From: VAZQ01 sp963817135
GTDB lineage: Bacteria; Pseudomonadota; Alphaproteobacteria; Rhizobiales; Xanthobacteraceae
DNA length: 64,000 nt
Assembly: GCA_963817135.1 (NCBI GenBank)
Contig: CAWFNG010000020.1
Span: 186,001-250,000, forward strand
Direction: 5' to 3'
Both the position numbers and the translations under genes were made by a program. A model generated the notes under the pieces. The model searched no databases, was not told the origin of the DNA, and worked only from the letters and a program-made list of their open reading frames with translations. Below, in pieces: positions 40,887 through 49,128 of this stretch. Within the stretch, counting starts at the first letter, position 1; each line of letters begins with the position of its first letter.

Positions 40887-41850
40887 CGCGGCCACCCAGG
40901 CAGCGCAATCCGCCGCTGCCGCACAGGAAGAGAGCACCGAGCGGCCGGTGCCGCGTATCCAGACGCCCATCGTCCCGCAAGCGACCATCTCTGGACGCGC
41001 GCTCATGGCGGTGGTGGCCATCATGACCTTTCTTGCCTCCCTCACTGCCGGCGCAGTCATGCTGGTGCGCACGGCCGCCAATGAATGGCAGGCGGAGGTC
41101 GCGCGCGAAGTGACAATTCAGATCAGTGCGGCGGCTGGACAGGACCTCGATGCCGAGGTCGCTAAAGTCGTTGCCGTCGTCAAAGCCTTTCCTGGGATTG
41201 CCGATGTGCGGCCTTACTCCAAGGAAGAGACCACGCGCCTCCTTGAGCCGTGGCTGGGGAGCGGGCTGCGCTTCGACGAATTGCCTATTCCGCGGGTCAT
41301 CGTGGTGCGAATAGCCGCGGGCGGCAACCCCGACCTCCGCGAATTACGCAAACTGCTCGCCGAACAGATTCCCGGCGCCAGCCTCGATGACCATCGCGGC
41401 TTTGTCGATCGCATGCGCGCGATGTCGAGCGCAGCGGTCATCGGCGGCATTGGCATTTTATGTCTCGTCCTGCTGGCCAACGTGCTCTCGGTGACCTTTG
41501 CCACCCGTGCGGCAATCGCCAGCAATCGTCCGGTGATCGAAGTGCTGCATTTCATCGGCGCGCGCGACAATTTTATCGCAGGGCACTTCCAGCACTATTT
41601 TCTGCAACTGGGCCTAAAAGGCGGGCTCATAGGCGGCGGCGCCGCCGTCGCGCTGTTTGCACTTCTGGATTTTGCCAACGGCTGGTTTCTCGGGACTGCG
41701 GCCGGCGACCAGTTTGTGGCAATGTTCGGCACATTCTCAATCGGCGCTTTGGGCTATTTGGCCATCTTGGCGCAGATTGCATTGGTTGCCGGCGTGACAT
41801 CTTTTGCTTCGCGCCGCACTGTCAACCGGACAATTGAAACGGTTCATTAA
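40879..41850 (+). CDS. ftsX: Cell division protein FtsX
   Basis: Four-helix permease-like partner of FtsE. The ATG at 40879 overlaps ftsE by 8 bp and gives 323 residues; ATGs at 40858 and 40873 are in frame. A cytoplasmic Ala/Gln/Pro-rich leader precedes helix 1 (LMAVVAIMTFLASLTAGAVML). A periplasmic domain of ~130 residues follows (REVTIQISAAAGQDLDAEV, GSGLRFDELPIP), then three helices, including the MRAMSSAAVIGGIGILCLVLLAN region split at residue ~195. The EVLHFIGARDNFIAGHF segment is typical of FtsX. No downstream amidase gene is present. Confidence 0.92.
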   Translation: MSDAATQAAQSAAAAQEESTERPVPRIQTPIVPQATISGRALMAVVAIMTFLASLTAGAVMLVRTAANEWQAEVAREVTIQISAAAGQDLDAEVAKVVAVVKAFPGIADVRPYSKEETTRLLEPWLGSGLRFDELPIPRVIVVRIAAGGNPDLRELRKLLAEQIPGASLDDHRGFVDRMRAMSSAAVIGGIGILCLVLLANVLSVTFATRAAIASNRPVIEVLHFIGARDNFIAGHFQHYFLQLGLKGGLIGGGAAVALFALLDFANGWFLGTAAGDQFVAMFGTFSIGALGYLAILAQIALVAGVTSFASRRTVNRTIETVH

Positions 41851-41932
41851 GCAATTCAGCGGCAAGGGTGGAGCTAGGCCGCAGCTCTGCGCTTGCCACC
41901 ACACCGTCGAAATTCGTGCTAATCTTGCACCG

Positions 41933-42613
41933 ATGCAAACAGCCCGGTCAGATATCCAGGACGGCGGGGCGCCACCTGTGCAAGCGCGACCGCATTTGCC
42001 GCGATTATTGTGCCGTCTCGGCAAATCGGGGCTCCTCGCCTGCATTGCGGCGGGGCTCGGCCTCCTCGCCGGTTTTCTCTGGTTCATTGGGCGGGTTCCA
42101 GCAATGGAAACCGAGCTCAGCCATGATGCCGATGCCATCGTTGTGCTTACCGGGGGTGCTTCGCGCATAAGCGATGCCATCGAGCTGCTCGCCTCCGGCC
42201 GCGGCAAACGGTTGCTGATCAGCGGCGCCTTTCCCAGAACCAATTCCAATGAGATCTCGCGGCTCAATCCCGAACATGAGCAATGGGTGCGCTGCTGCGT
42301 CGATTTTGATCGTGCCGTCAATACTCTCGGAAACGCGCTGGAGATCAAGCGTTGGGCGGAAAGTCGCGGCTTCCGCTCGCTCATTGTGGTAACTTCGAAT
42401 TATCACATGCCGCGCGCGCTCTTCGAAATAGGACATCAGCTTCCGGAAGTGGCGCTATTGCCATTCCCCGTCATTACCGATCGGCAGCGCCTTGAGCCAT
42501 GGTGGAGGAACGGCGTCACCGCGCGCCGGATGGTGTCGGAATACGTCAAGCTGATCTTTGCGCACATTCGCACAGGACTGCAGCCTGTTGCCGAATTGGG
42601 TGAGCTTGGCTGA
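41933..42613 (+). CDS. YdcF family (DUF218) membrane protein, SanA/ElyC-like
   Basis: A 226-residue protein with one N-terminal helix (GLLACIAAGLGLLAGFLWFIG) and a DUF218 domain. That domain shows DADAIVVLTGGASRISDAIE, the GRGKRLLISGAFP strand-loop, NALEIKRWAE with the acidic helix, and VVTSNYHMPRALFE. Such proteins in enterobacteria (SanA, ElyC) affect envelope integrity and peptidoglycan precursor supply. The ATG at 41933 lacks a strong ribosome site, so a start nearer ftsX is possible. It overlaps the start region of plsC. Confidence 0.85.
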   Translation: MQTARSDIQDGGAPPVQARPHLPRLLCRLGKSGLLACIAAGLGLLAGFLWFIGRVPAMETELSHDADAIVVLTGGASRISDAIELLASGRGKRLLISGAFPRTNSNEISRLNPEHEQWVRCCVDFDRAVNTLGNALEIKRWAESRGFRSLIVVTSNYHMPRALFEIGHQLPEVALLPFPVITDRQRLEPWWRNGVTARRMVSEYVKLIFAHIRTGLQPVAELGELG

Positions 42614-43403
42614 GCTTGCGGCAGTGACGCCGAATTTCTTGATCACGCTTCGCTCTATTATTTTCAACGTTCTGTTCTACCTCAATTTGCTGGTGCTGAT
42701 CACTGCAGCGCTGCCGACACTGCTTATGCCGCGCGGCGGCATTCTTGCCGTGGCCAAGTTCTGGGCACGCAGCAATCTCTGGCTGCTGCGCGTGGTGTGC
42801 GGCATAGACGCCGAGTTTCGCGGGATAGCAAGCATCCCACCCGGCGCATTGATCGTAGCCGCCAAGCATCAGTCGCTCTGGGAAACATTCGCGCTCCTGC
42901 TGATCCTGCGCGACCCTGCCTACATCATGAAACGCGAGCTGATGTGGATTCCTTTCTTCGGCTGGTACGCCTGGAAAGCGGGCATGATCGCGGTGGATCG
43001 CGGCAAGGGCTCCCAGGCCCTCGCCGACATGAACAATCGGGCGCGGCGCGAGCTCGCTGGCAACCGCCAGATCATCATTTTTCCGGAAGGCACGCGCCGG
43101 GCTCCCGGCGCGGAACCGCGCTACAAATATGGCGTCGCCCATCTCTACGCGGAGGCCGGCGTCCCCTGCCTGCCAATCGCGCTCAATTCCGGGCTGTTTT
43201 GGCCGCGCCGCTCGCTGCACCGCTATCCCGGCACCGTGCGGGTCGAGGTGCTCGATCCCATTCCATCTGGTCTCGGCAAGGAAGAGTTTTTTGTGCGCTT
43301 GCAGCACGACATCGAAGCGGCCACCGCACGCCTCGTCAGCGAGGCCGAGGCGGAATTGAGCACACGCGGCATTCGCGCTCAATCTATCGTTCCCTCAACC
43401 TGA
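42606..43403 (+). CDS. plsC: 1-acyl-sn-glycerol-3-phosphate acyltransferase
   Basis: Converts lysophosphatidic acid to phosphatidic acid at the inner membrane. Assuming TTG 42606 (GGGTGAG just upstream) it has 265 residues; GTG 42624 is an alternative. An N-terminal helix (IIFNVLFYLNLLVLITAALP) precedes motif I AAKHQSLWET (His-x4-acidic, Glu in place of the usual Asp), motif II with IAVDRGKGSQAL, motif III IIIFPEGTRRAPGAEP, and motif IV VPCLPIALNSG. The gene ends immediately at the convergent ChaC-like gene (stops at 43403 and 43404). Confidence 0.92.
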   Translation: MAELAAVTPNFLITLRSIIFNVLFYLNLLVLITAALPTLLMPRGGILAVAKFWARSNLWLLRVVCGIDAEFRGIASIPPGALIVAAKHQSLWETFALLLILRDPAYIMKRELMWIPFFGWYAWKAGMIAVDRGKGSQALADMNNRARRELAGNRQIIIFPEGTRRAPGAEPRYKYGVAHLYAEAGVPCLPIALNSGLFWPRRSLHRYPGTVRVEVLDPIPSGLGKEEFFVRLQHDIEAATARLVSEAEAELSTRGIRAQSIVPST

Positions 43404-43982
43404 CTAACCAACGCGCGCGGCCTCGTGCGAGCCCGCAAGCATGCCGGCGAGCAAGTGCAATTCCGTATCGCGATAACCCAGCTGCTCCAATGCAGCCACG
43501 GTTGCCACCACATAATCCCGGTTCGCACCGGAAATACCGTGTCCTTGCCGAACGTGGTGCAACTGCCGTTCGAGCGTAAGTCGCCCTGCATATTGGGGAT
43601 GACCGCGATCCACGATGTAGCAGAGTGCAAGAACGCGCCGCTCGGCGCTCCCTTGCACCCAGATTGGACGCATTGTTTCGCGGTAAACCGCAGTCACCTG
43701 CTCGCGCTTGCGCAGATAGGCAATTGTCGCCGCCCGCAGCGCAGCCTCCACCCGATAGGCAATGCCGCGACACCTGCCGCCGAAGTCCAACCCGAGCACG
43801 AGGCCGGGCCGCTCCGGCGTGCCGCGATGGACGTATGAGTAGACGCAGAGCGCACGATGTGCCCCCAGCAAGCGAGCCTGCACGCGTTCAATGAATGGAA
43901 AATCGGGCCGCCACATCAGCGAGCCATAGGCGAAGACCCAGAGGTCTTCGCCGGCCTGAGCGGGATCCCGGTCCATCAGCAT
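43404..43982 (-). CDS. Gamma-glutamylcyclotransferase, ChaC-like
   Basis: Glutathione-degrading cyclotransferase producing 5-oxoproline. It has 192 residues from ATG 43982, with another ATG 6 bp further in. The diagnostic motif is VFAYGSLMWRPDFPF; then GLVLGLDFGGRCRGIAYRV, the catalytic-Glu region YLRKREQVT and ALCYIVDRGHPQYAG follow. The ending HHVRQGHGISGANRDYV is typical of ChaC. A longer frame to 44039 lacks a ribosome site. Confidence 0.88.
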   Translation of the reverse strand: MLMDRDPAQAGEDLWVFAYGSLMWRPDFPFIERVQARLLGAHRALCVYSYVHRGTPERPGLVLGLDFGGRCRGIAYRVEAALRAATIAYLRKREQVTAVYRETMRPIWVQGSAERRVLALCYIVDRGHPQYAGRLTLERQLHHVRQGHGISGANRDYVVATVAALEQLGYRDTELHLLAGMLAGSHEAARVG

Positions 43983-44094
43983 GCCATCAGCCTGCCCTGA
44001 AAAGGGGAAAGTAGGCCGAGTTTGCTGCAAAGATGCCATTCTTGTTCGTGATGCTGTAAAGCCGCAGAGGAAAGCAGGCGTCAGGAGATTGTCG

Positions 44095-44799
44095 ATGAAC
44101 AGCGCTCTCCGTGGTGCGGTTGTGACCGCTGCCCTTGCAGTATCCTATCAGGCAATGGCCCACGCGCCTCGCCCGCTCGTTCCCACGGCCCTGGTGGAAG
44201 ATGTAAAGAGCGCGTCCGCCAGGGTTGAGTTCATGGACTACGTCGGCAACGGCCAGGTCATCGAGCTCGAGCCGAGTGACGTCCTGGTGCTGAGCTATCT
44301 CAAATCGTGCGAGCATGAGACCATCACCGGCGGAACGGTTCGCGTGGGACTGGAGAAGAGCGACGTGCAAGGCGGCAAGGTGAGCCGCGGGAAAGTGCCA
44401 TGCAACGGCGGCAACATGAAGCTCAGCAGTCAGGAGGCGAACGCCACCGGTGCGTCATCCTTCCGCCTGCAGAACGCGTCCTTTGAACCGACGGTCTATG
44501 CGCTGCCTCCGGTGGTCGAGATCCCCAGGATGCGCCCCGGTGAGAGCCGCACCCTCATCATCGAGCGGGCGAAGCGCCCCAACGAGCGTTTCGCGATCGA
44601 CATCGACGAGTCTCTGGCCAGCGGCGGGTTGTACGATCTCGCCAAGTCAGATGCGCGACTGTCAGACACGCAACTGCAGCGGGGCGCGCTGTACACCGCG
44701 ACATTCGCAACCCATAAGGTAACATTCAAGGTCGACGCCAGGGCGAAAACCGGCAACGCGCCGATCGTGAGCCGGCTGCTGCGCTTCCCGCCGGGCTGA
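44095..44799 (+). CDS. Secreted protein of unknown function
   Basis: A 234-residue exported protein; I do not recognise the family. ATG 44095 has AGGAG 8 nt upstream. A signal peptide ends at AMAHA. The mature chain is beta-rich with SARVEFMDYVGNGQVIELEP, DVLVLSYLKSCEHETITGG, a Cys pair (SCEH...VPCNGG) that could form a disulfide, and ALYTATFATHKVTFKVDARA near the end. It is 20 bp upstream of the CHASE2 cyclase gene and probably cotranscribed with it. Because CHASE2 is periplasmic, this protein could be its ligand or partner; that is inference from position only. Confidence 0.6.
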   Translation: MNSALRGAVVTAALAVSYQAMAHAPRPLVPTALVEDVKSASARVEFMDYVGNGQVIELEPSDVLVLSYLKSCEHETITGGTVRVGLEKSDVQGGKVSRGKVPCNGGNMKLSSQEANATGASSFRLQNASFEPTVYALPPVVEIPRMRPGESRTLIIERAKRPNERFAIDIDESLASGGLYDLAKSDARLSDTQLQRGALYTATFATHKVTFKVDARAKTGNAPIVSRLLRFPPG

Positions 44800-44819
44800 C
44801 GGTCCGTATAACCAGGTTC

Positions 44820-46947
44820 ATGGAGAGGGTCCGGCTGCGCGCTCTCTTCGCAGCCTTCCTGATCGCCCTGGCAACCGGTCTTGTTGCCGCTTCGCCGGCG
44901 CTGGATACGCTGCGCGGCTTGTCCATCGATATTCTTACTGCGCTGCGCTGGCGCGTCTTCGGCAATGCGCATCCGCCCGATGCCTCCCGCGCGGTGGTCG
45001 TCGCGCTCGATGAGGAAACCTTCCGTACGCCGCCGTTCGAGGGCACGCCGAGCGTCACCTGGACCCACGAGATTGGCCAGGTGCTCACGGCGCTCATTGA
45101 CGGCGGCGCGAGTGTCGTCGGCTTCGACATTGTATTCCCGACTTCGATTGAGCAGTCGGCGGTGCCGTACGGCGAGGAAACCCTCGGCTCCCGGGTGCAC
45201 GGCTTCGACCGCGAATACCTGCGCGCACTGGCACTCGGTGCTCGCGCGGGCAAGGTCGTGCTCGGCCAGGTTCAGCATCAGGACCGTCCGCTCATGCCTT
45301 CGCCTGGGCAGCGCGCCGCCGTCGGGTTCGGACGCAACATTCGCGCGCTCAACGTTTTTACCGATCCGGACGATGTGATCCGCCGCCTGCCGCTGCGCTT
45401 CGAAGTGGACGGCGAGAAAGTGCCTTCCATGGCGGCCGAACTTGTCGCGCGCAGTGCTGGGCCGCCGGCGCAAGTCGCCTCGGCGGGGCTGTCGCCGCAA
45501 ACACCGGATATGCTCACGCTCAATTTTGCAGGCGGCGCCGACGACATTCCAACCTATTCGTTTGCCGACCTCTACGCCTGCGCAGCGAAGAACGATAAGG
45601 ATTTCTTCAAGCGCCATTTCAATGACAAGGTCGTATTGATCGGCACGCTCCTGGACGTCGAGGACCGCAAGATCACTTCGAAACGCTTCGCGACCGCGCC
45701 GGAAGGCGCGCGAGGGGAGCGCTGTGCGCTCCCCATATCTACTGGGCCGCCGAGGTTCGTGCGCGACTCGATTGCCGGCGTCTATATCCACGCGACAGCG
45801 GTGAACAACCTTATTCGCGGCGATGGGTTGACCGAATTCGGCCGCGCGGGTGCTGCGATCTTTTCATTTGCGCTCGCGGCGCTTGCGGCTATGGCTGCGC
45901 TCGCCCTGCGTCCCGTGGCGGCGGCTTCTGCCACCGTCGGCCTCGGCATTGCCTGGATGGCGGGCGCGACTGCTGCATTCCGGTACGCATTGGCACTGCC
46001 GCTCATCGAACCGCTCATCGCCGCTGTTGCGGCGCTTGGCGCAACGATCGGCTACCGCTTCATGATCGCGGACAGCGGCAAGCGGCTCCTACGGCAGAGC
46101 TTCGCTCTCTATCTCCCGCCGGCACTCATCGAAAAGATGCTGTCGTCCAACAAGCCACCTGTGCTCGGCGGCGAGATGCGCAACGTCACCGTCTATTTCT
46201 CCGACATAGCCGATTTCTCCTCGGTCGCGGAGAAAATCCCGCCGGCCGATCTGGTAGCGGCAATGAACGAATATCTCACCGCAATGACCGACGTGATCGA
46301 GGCGCATGGCGGATTCGTCGATAAATATATCGGCGATGCCATCGTGGCGGTGTTCGGGGCGCCGCTTGACGATCCGGATCACGCCCGAAATGCGGTGCAC
46401 GCGGCACTCGAATGCACTGCCCGGCTTGCCACGATCGAGCGCGTGCATGCCGCATTTGGCGCAGCTTTGCGCCAGCGCATCGGGATCAACTCCGGCGACG
46501 CTCTGGTCGGTAACATCGGCTCGCGGCGGCGTTTCAATTACACGGTGATGGGCGACATGGTGAACCTCGCCTCGCGGCTTGAAGGCTTGAACAAAAATAC
46601 GGCACGACGGTCCTCGCTACGGAGGCAACGGTGGCGCTGGCCGGCACGGCCTTCGTCTGGCGCGAGCTTGACGCCATCCGCGTGAAAGGCCGCGCCCAGG
46701 CGGTGCGAATTTTCGAACCCATCGGGGTGGCCGGCCAGGTGGCGCCGGAACTCATGTCCCGCGCTCGGACCTATGAAAAAGGTCTGGGCCATTATCGTTC
46801 GCGCAATTTCACTGCGGCGGCCGAACAGTTCGCGCTTGTATGCAGGACGATCCGCCGTCAGCAATATTTCTGGAGCGGGCCCGGCAGCTCCTGCAACAGC
46901 CCCCCGGCCCGGACTGGGAGCCGGTCAGCGCGCAGGAGCAGAAATAG
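44820..46947 (+). pseudogene. CHASE2-domain adenylate/guanylate cyclase (class III), with two frameshifts in this sequence
   Basis: A membrane sensor-cyclase. The order is an N-terminal helix, a periplasmic CHASE2 domain (about residues 35-330; VVVALDEETFRTPPFEG, GASVVGFDIVFPTS), three membrane helices (~residues 340-415), and a class III cyclase domain (VTVYFSDIADFSSVAEKIP, VDKYIGDAIVAVFGAP, GINSGDALVGNIGSRRRFN, VMGDMVNLASRLEGLNK). The first frame breaks in the AAAAA run near 46592-46596. The expected continuation YGTTVLATEATVALAG is one frame away. A second break near 46831-46838 is needed to reach QDDPPSAIFLERARQLLQQP and the stop at 46945-46947. Both look like loss of one base. The catalytic core lies before the first break. 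Sequence error or real decay are both possible. Confidence 0.8.
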
Positions 46948-46949
46948 CC

Positions 46950-48575
46950 ATGGTTTCAATGCTTGGAATGGATCGCCGAAAATTCATGCGCGGCTCGGCG
47001 GCGGCTTCGCTGTCGCTGCTCGCGCCGGCTGATCTGATCGCGCAACCTGCTGGCTCTCCTCCTCCCGCGAGCAATTGGGACGCGGGCAGCGTGCGTCTTC
47101 TGCTCCCTGCTGTCAGCGACAGTCGAATGCTGATCAAAGCATCATTCGATGCGCCATTGAGCGAGGCACCGGTGCTGCATGTCGGCGGCACATCGATACG
47201 CGGGCGGATGGGCGATACGCGGGGCGAGCATTGGCACTTCTACGTCACCGACCTGCAGCCGGGCCGACCCTATCCGCTCTCGCTGATGGGGGCGCGCGGC
47301 GGCAACCTGTGTGAGCCGTGGGAGCTCGCGACCTTCCCTGCGCCGGATGCGCGCCCGGAGCAATTTCGCCTGTTGATCTACACCTGCGCCGGCGGCCACG
47401 AGATTCATAAATTTCTTCCTACGGTTACCCGCAATCGCATGTTGCGGCGCGCCTTGTCCTTTGCGCCGAACGCGGTCATTGCCAACGGCGATCAGGTCTA
47501 CTGGGACCTGCTTGCCTCCGTGGGCTCGCGCTTGCTCGGCATGTCGCCGGAAGCGGTGAAGCTCGCAGGCACGTTCGACCGCGCAGGGGTCGTGTTTGGC
47601 GGCGACAACGAAGCCGTGCTCAAGCGCGCGGCAGGGCCGCAAATCATGCCGGTCTATGGAACGGATTTCCGTTCGACTCCCATGTTCTTCATGCAGGACG
47701 ATCACGATTACTTCGACAATGACGAAGCGACCGACGAAGTCGTCACATTCCCTCCGTCCTATTTCATGCTGGCGCTCGCCCGGGCGACCCAGGGCATGTA
47801 CTACCCCGAGTTTCTTCCCGACGCGGCGCGGCCGCTCGGACTGCCGTGGTCGTCGGCGGGCGATCGGGTCTGGGGCGTATCGGAAAGCTTCGGTACCCTG
47901 CGCTACGGCCGCCTTGTCGAAATGCTGCTTTACGACGTGCGCCGTACGCAGACATTGGCCGGGCCGAGCGCGGTCTACCTAGATCCAGAAGTGGAGAAAT
48001 GGCTCAAGGCGCGCACGGCGGCGGCGGAGGTGACGCATGTCGTGCATGTGCCCTCCAACCCGCCCGGCTGGACTGCCGGCAAATGGGGCGAATGGTGGCC
48101 GGATGTCCTCGGCCGCGACGGCAAACTGACTGTCAGCGAGCCGAAGCCCTACTGGCAAGCGGGCTGGCTTAAGCAACACGACCGGCTGATCGAGGCGATG
48201 TCGACCGTGCAGCGACGATCACCGCTTGTCATCAGCGGCGACCTGCATGCCATTGGCCTCGGCCGCATGCTGCGCAGCGGCAAGCTCGACCTCGGCAACA
48301 ACCCGGTCACGACGGTGCTTGCGGGCCCCATCGGCTCGCGCACCACTCCGCTCGGCTGGCCGTCGGGACGCCGCGGAACCAGCGCAATGCCCCCCGCCCA
48401 TCTCGACATGGCTGAAGAGGTGAAACCAATCGAGCAGCATGGTTTCACGCTGGTGGATTTTACAGCGGATAAGGTCGCGCTGCGGTTTTTCAAATGGGAC
48501 TGGAGAACGCAGGCGCCCGATGAGATTGATTCGCTGCAGCCGTTCCATGTGACGGAGCAGGCTCGGCCGACGTGA
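46950..48575 (+). CDS. PhoD-like metallophosphatase, Tat-exported
   Basis: A predicted periplasmic alkaline phosphatase/phosphodiesterase of 541 residues. The N-terminus carries a twin-arginine signal, DRRKFMRGSAAASLSLLAPA, so it is folded before export. Metallophosphatase motifs are IANGDQVYWD, FFMQDDHDYFDNDE and VISGDLHAIGLG, consistent with the PhoD metal site. The early domain (LIKASFDAPLSEAPVL...) is fibronectin-like, as in PhoD. ATG 46950 begins 3 nt after the cyclase stop; ATG 46968 is an alternative. The cytochrome b561 gene overlaps its 3' end. Confidence 0.85.
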   Translation: MVSMLGMDRRKFMRGSAAASLSLLAPADLIAQPAGSPPPASNWDAGSVRLLLPAVSDSRMLIKASFDAPLSEAPVLHVGGTSIRGRMGDTRGEHWHFYVTDLQPGRPYPLSLMGARGGNLCEPWELATFPAPDARPEQFRLLIYTCAGGHEIHKFLPTVTRNRMLRRALSFAPNAVIANGDQVYWDLLASVGSRLLGMSPEAVKLAGTFDRAGVVFGGDNEAVLKRAAGPQIMPVYGTDFRSTPMFFMQDDHDYFDNDEATDEVVTFPPSYFMLALARATQGMYYPEFLPDAARPLGLPWSSAGDRVWGVSESFGTLRYGRLVEMLLYDVRRTQTLAGPSAVYLDPEVEKWLKARTAAAEVTHVVHVPSNPPGWTAGKWGEWWPDVLGRDGKLTVSEPKPYWQAGWLKQHDRLIEAMSTVQRRSPLVISGDLHAIGLGRMLRSGKLDLGNNPVTTVLAGPIGSRTTPLGWPSGRRGTSAMPPAHLDMAEEVKPIEQHGFTLVDFTADKVALRFFKWDWRTQAPDEIDSLQPFHVTEQARPT

Positions 48576-49123
48576 GCGCAATGATCCACCCCGAGGTACC
48601 TAGCGCCTACAGCTTGACTGCGCGTGTCCTGCACTGGATCACGGCCGTACTGGTTCTCACCGTAATCCCCCTCGGCATCGTCATCGGCAACGAATGGGGC
48701 GGACCGCTGCAGGATCAGCTCTACGATCTGCACCGCTCGTTCGGCGCTACCATCCTTCTCCTCGTCGTCGTGCGGCTCGGCTATCGCCTGACGCACCCGC
48801 CATTGCCGCTGCCGGACGACATTCCGGCGATCCAGCGCGCCGCCGCGCATGCCACGCATTGCGGACTCTATGCGCTGCTGATCGCGCAACCAATGGTCGG
48901 CTGGATAGCCACGTCCGCTTCTCCCTCGCCGATCGTGGTGTTCGGGTTGTTCGAGCTGCCGCCGATCTGGCGCGAGGATCGCGTATTCTCCGACCGGCTT
49001 TTCATGGTGCACGCGTGGATTGCCATTGCCATCGCCTGCCTTGCGGCTGCGCATATCGGCGCTGCGCTTCACCATCATTTCGTGCGCAAGGACCGCGTTC
49101 TCATGCGCATGATCACCGGGTGA
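48572..49123 (+). CDS. Cytochrome b561 family protein
   Basis: Four-helix diheme b-type cytochrome of the inner membrane, 183 residues from GTG 48572 (or 180 from ATG 48581). The first helix follows RVLHWITAVLVL with a heme-ligand His. Further candidate ligands are in YDLHRSFGATILL, AAAHATHCGLYALLIAQPM and FMVHAWIAIAIACLAAAHIG, ending with GAALHHHFVRKD. The helix pattern matches the CybB/YodB-type b561 family, which transfers electrons between quinol and periplasmic partners. It overlaps the stop of the phosphatase gene. Confidence 0.88.
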   Translation: MSAMIHPEVPSAYSLTARVLHWITAVLVLTVIPLGIVIGNEWGGPLQDQLYDLHRSFGATILLLVVVRLGYRLTHPPLPLPDDIPAIQRAAAHATHCGLYALLIAQPMVGWIATSASPSPIVVFGLFELPPIWREDRVFSDRLFMVHAWIAIAIACLAAAHIGAALHHHFVRKDRVLMRMITG

Positions 49124-49128
49124 ACAGC

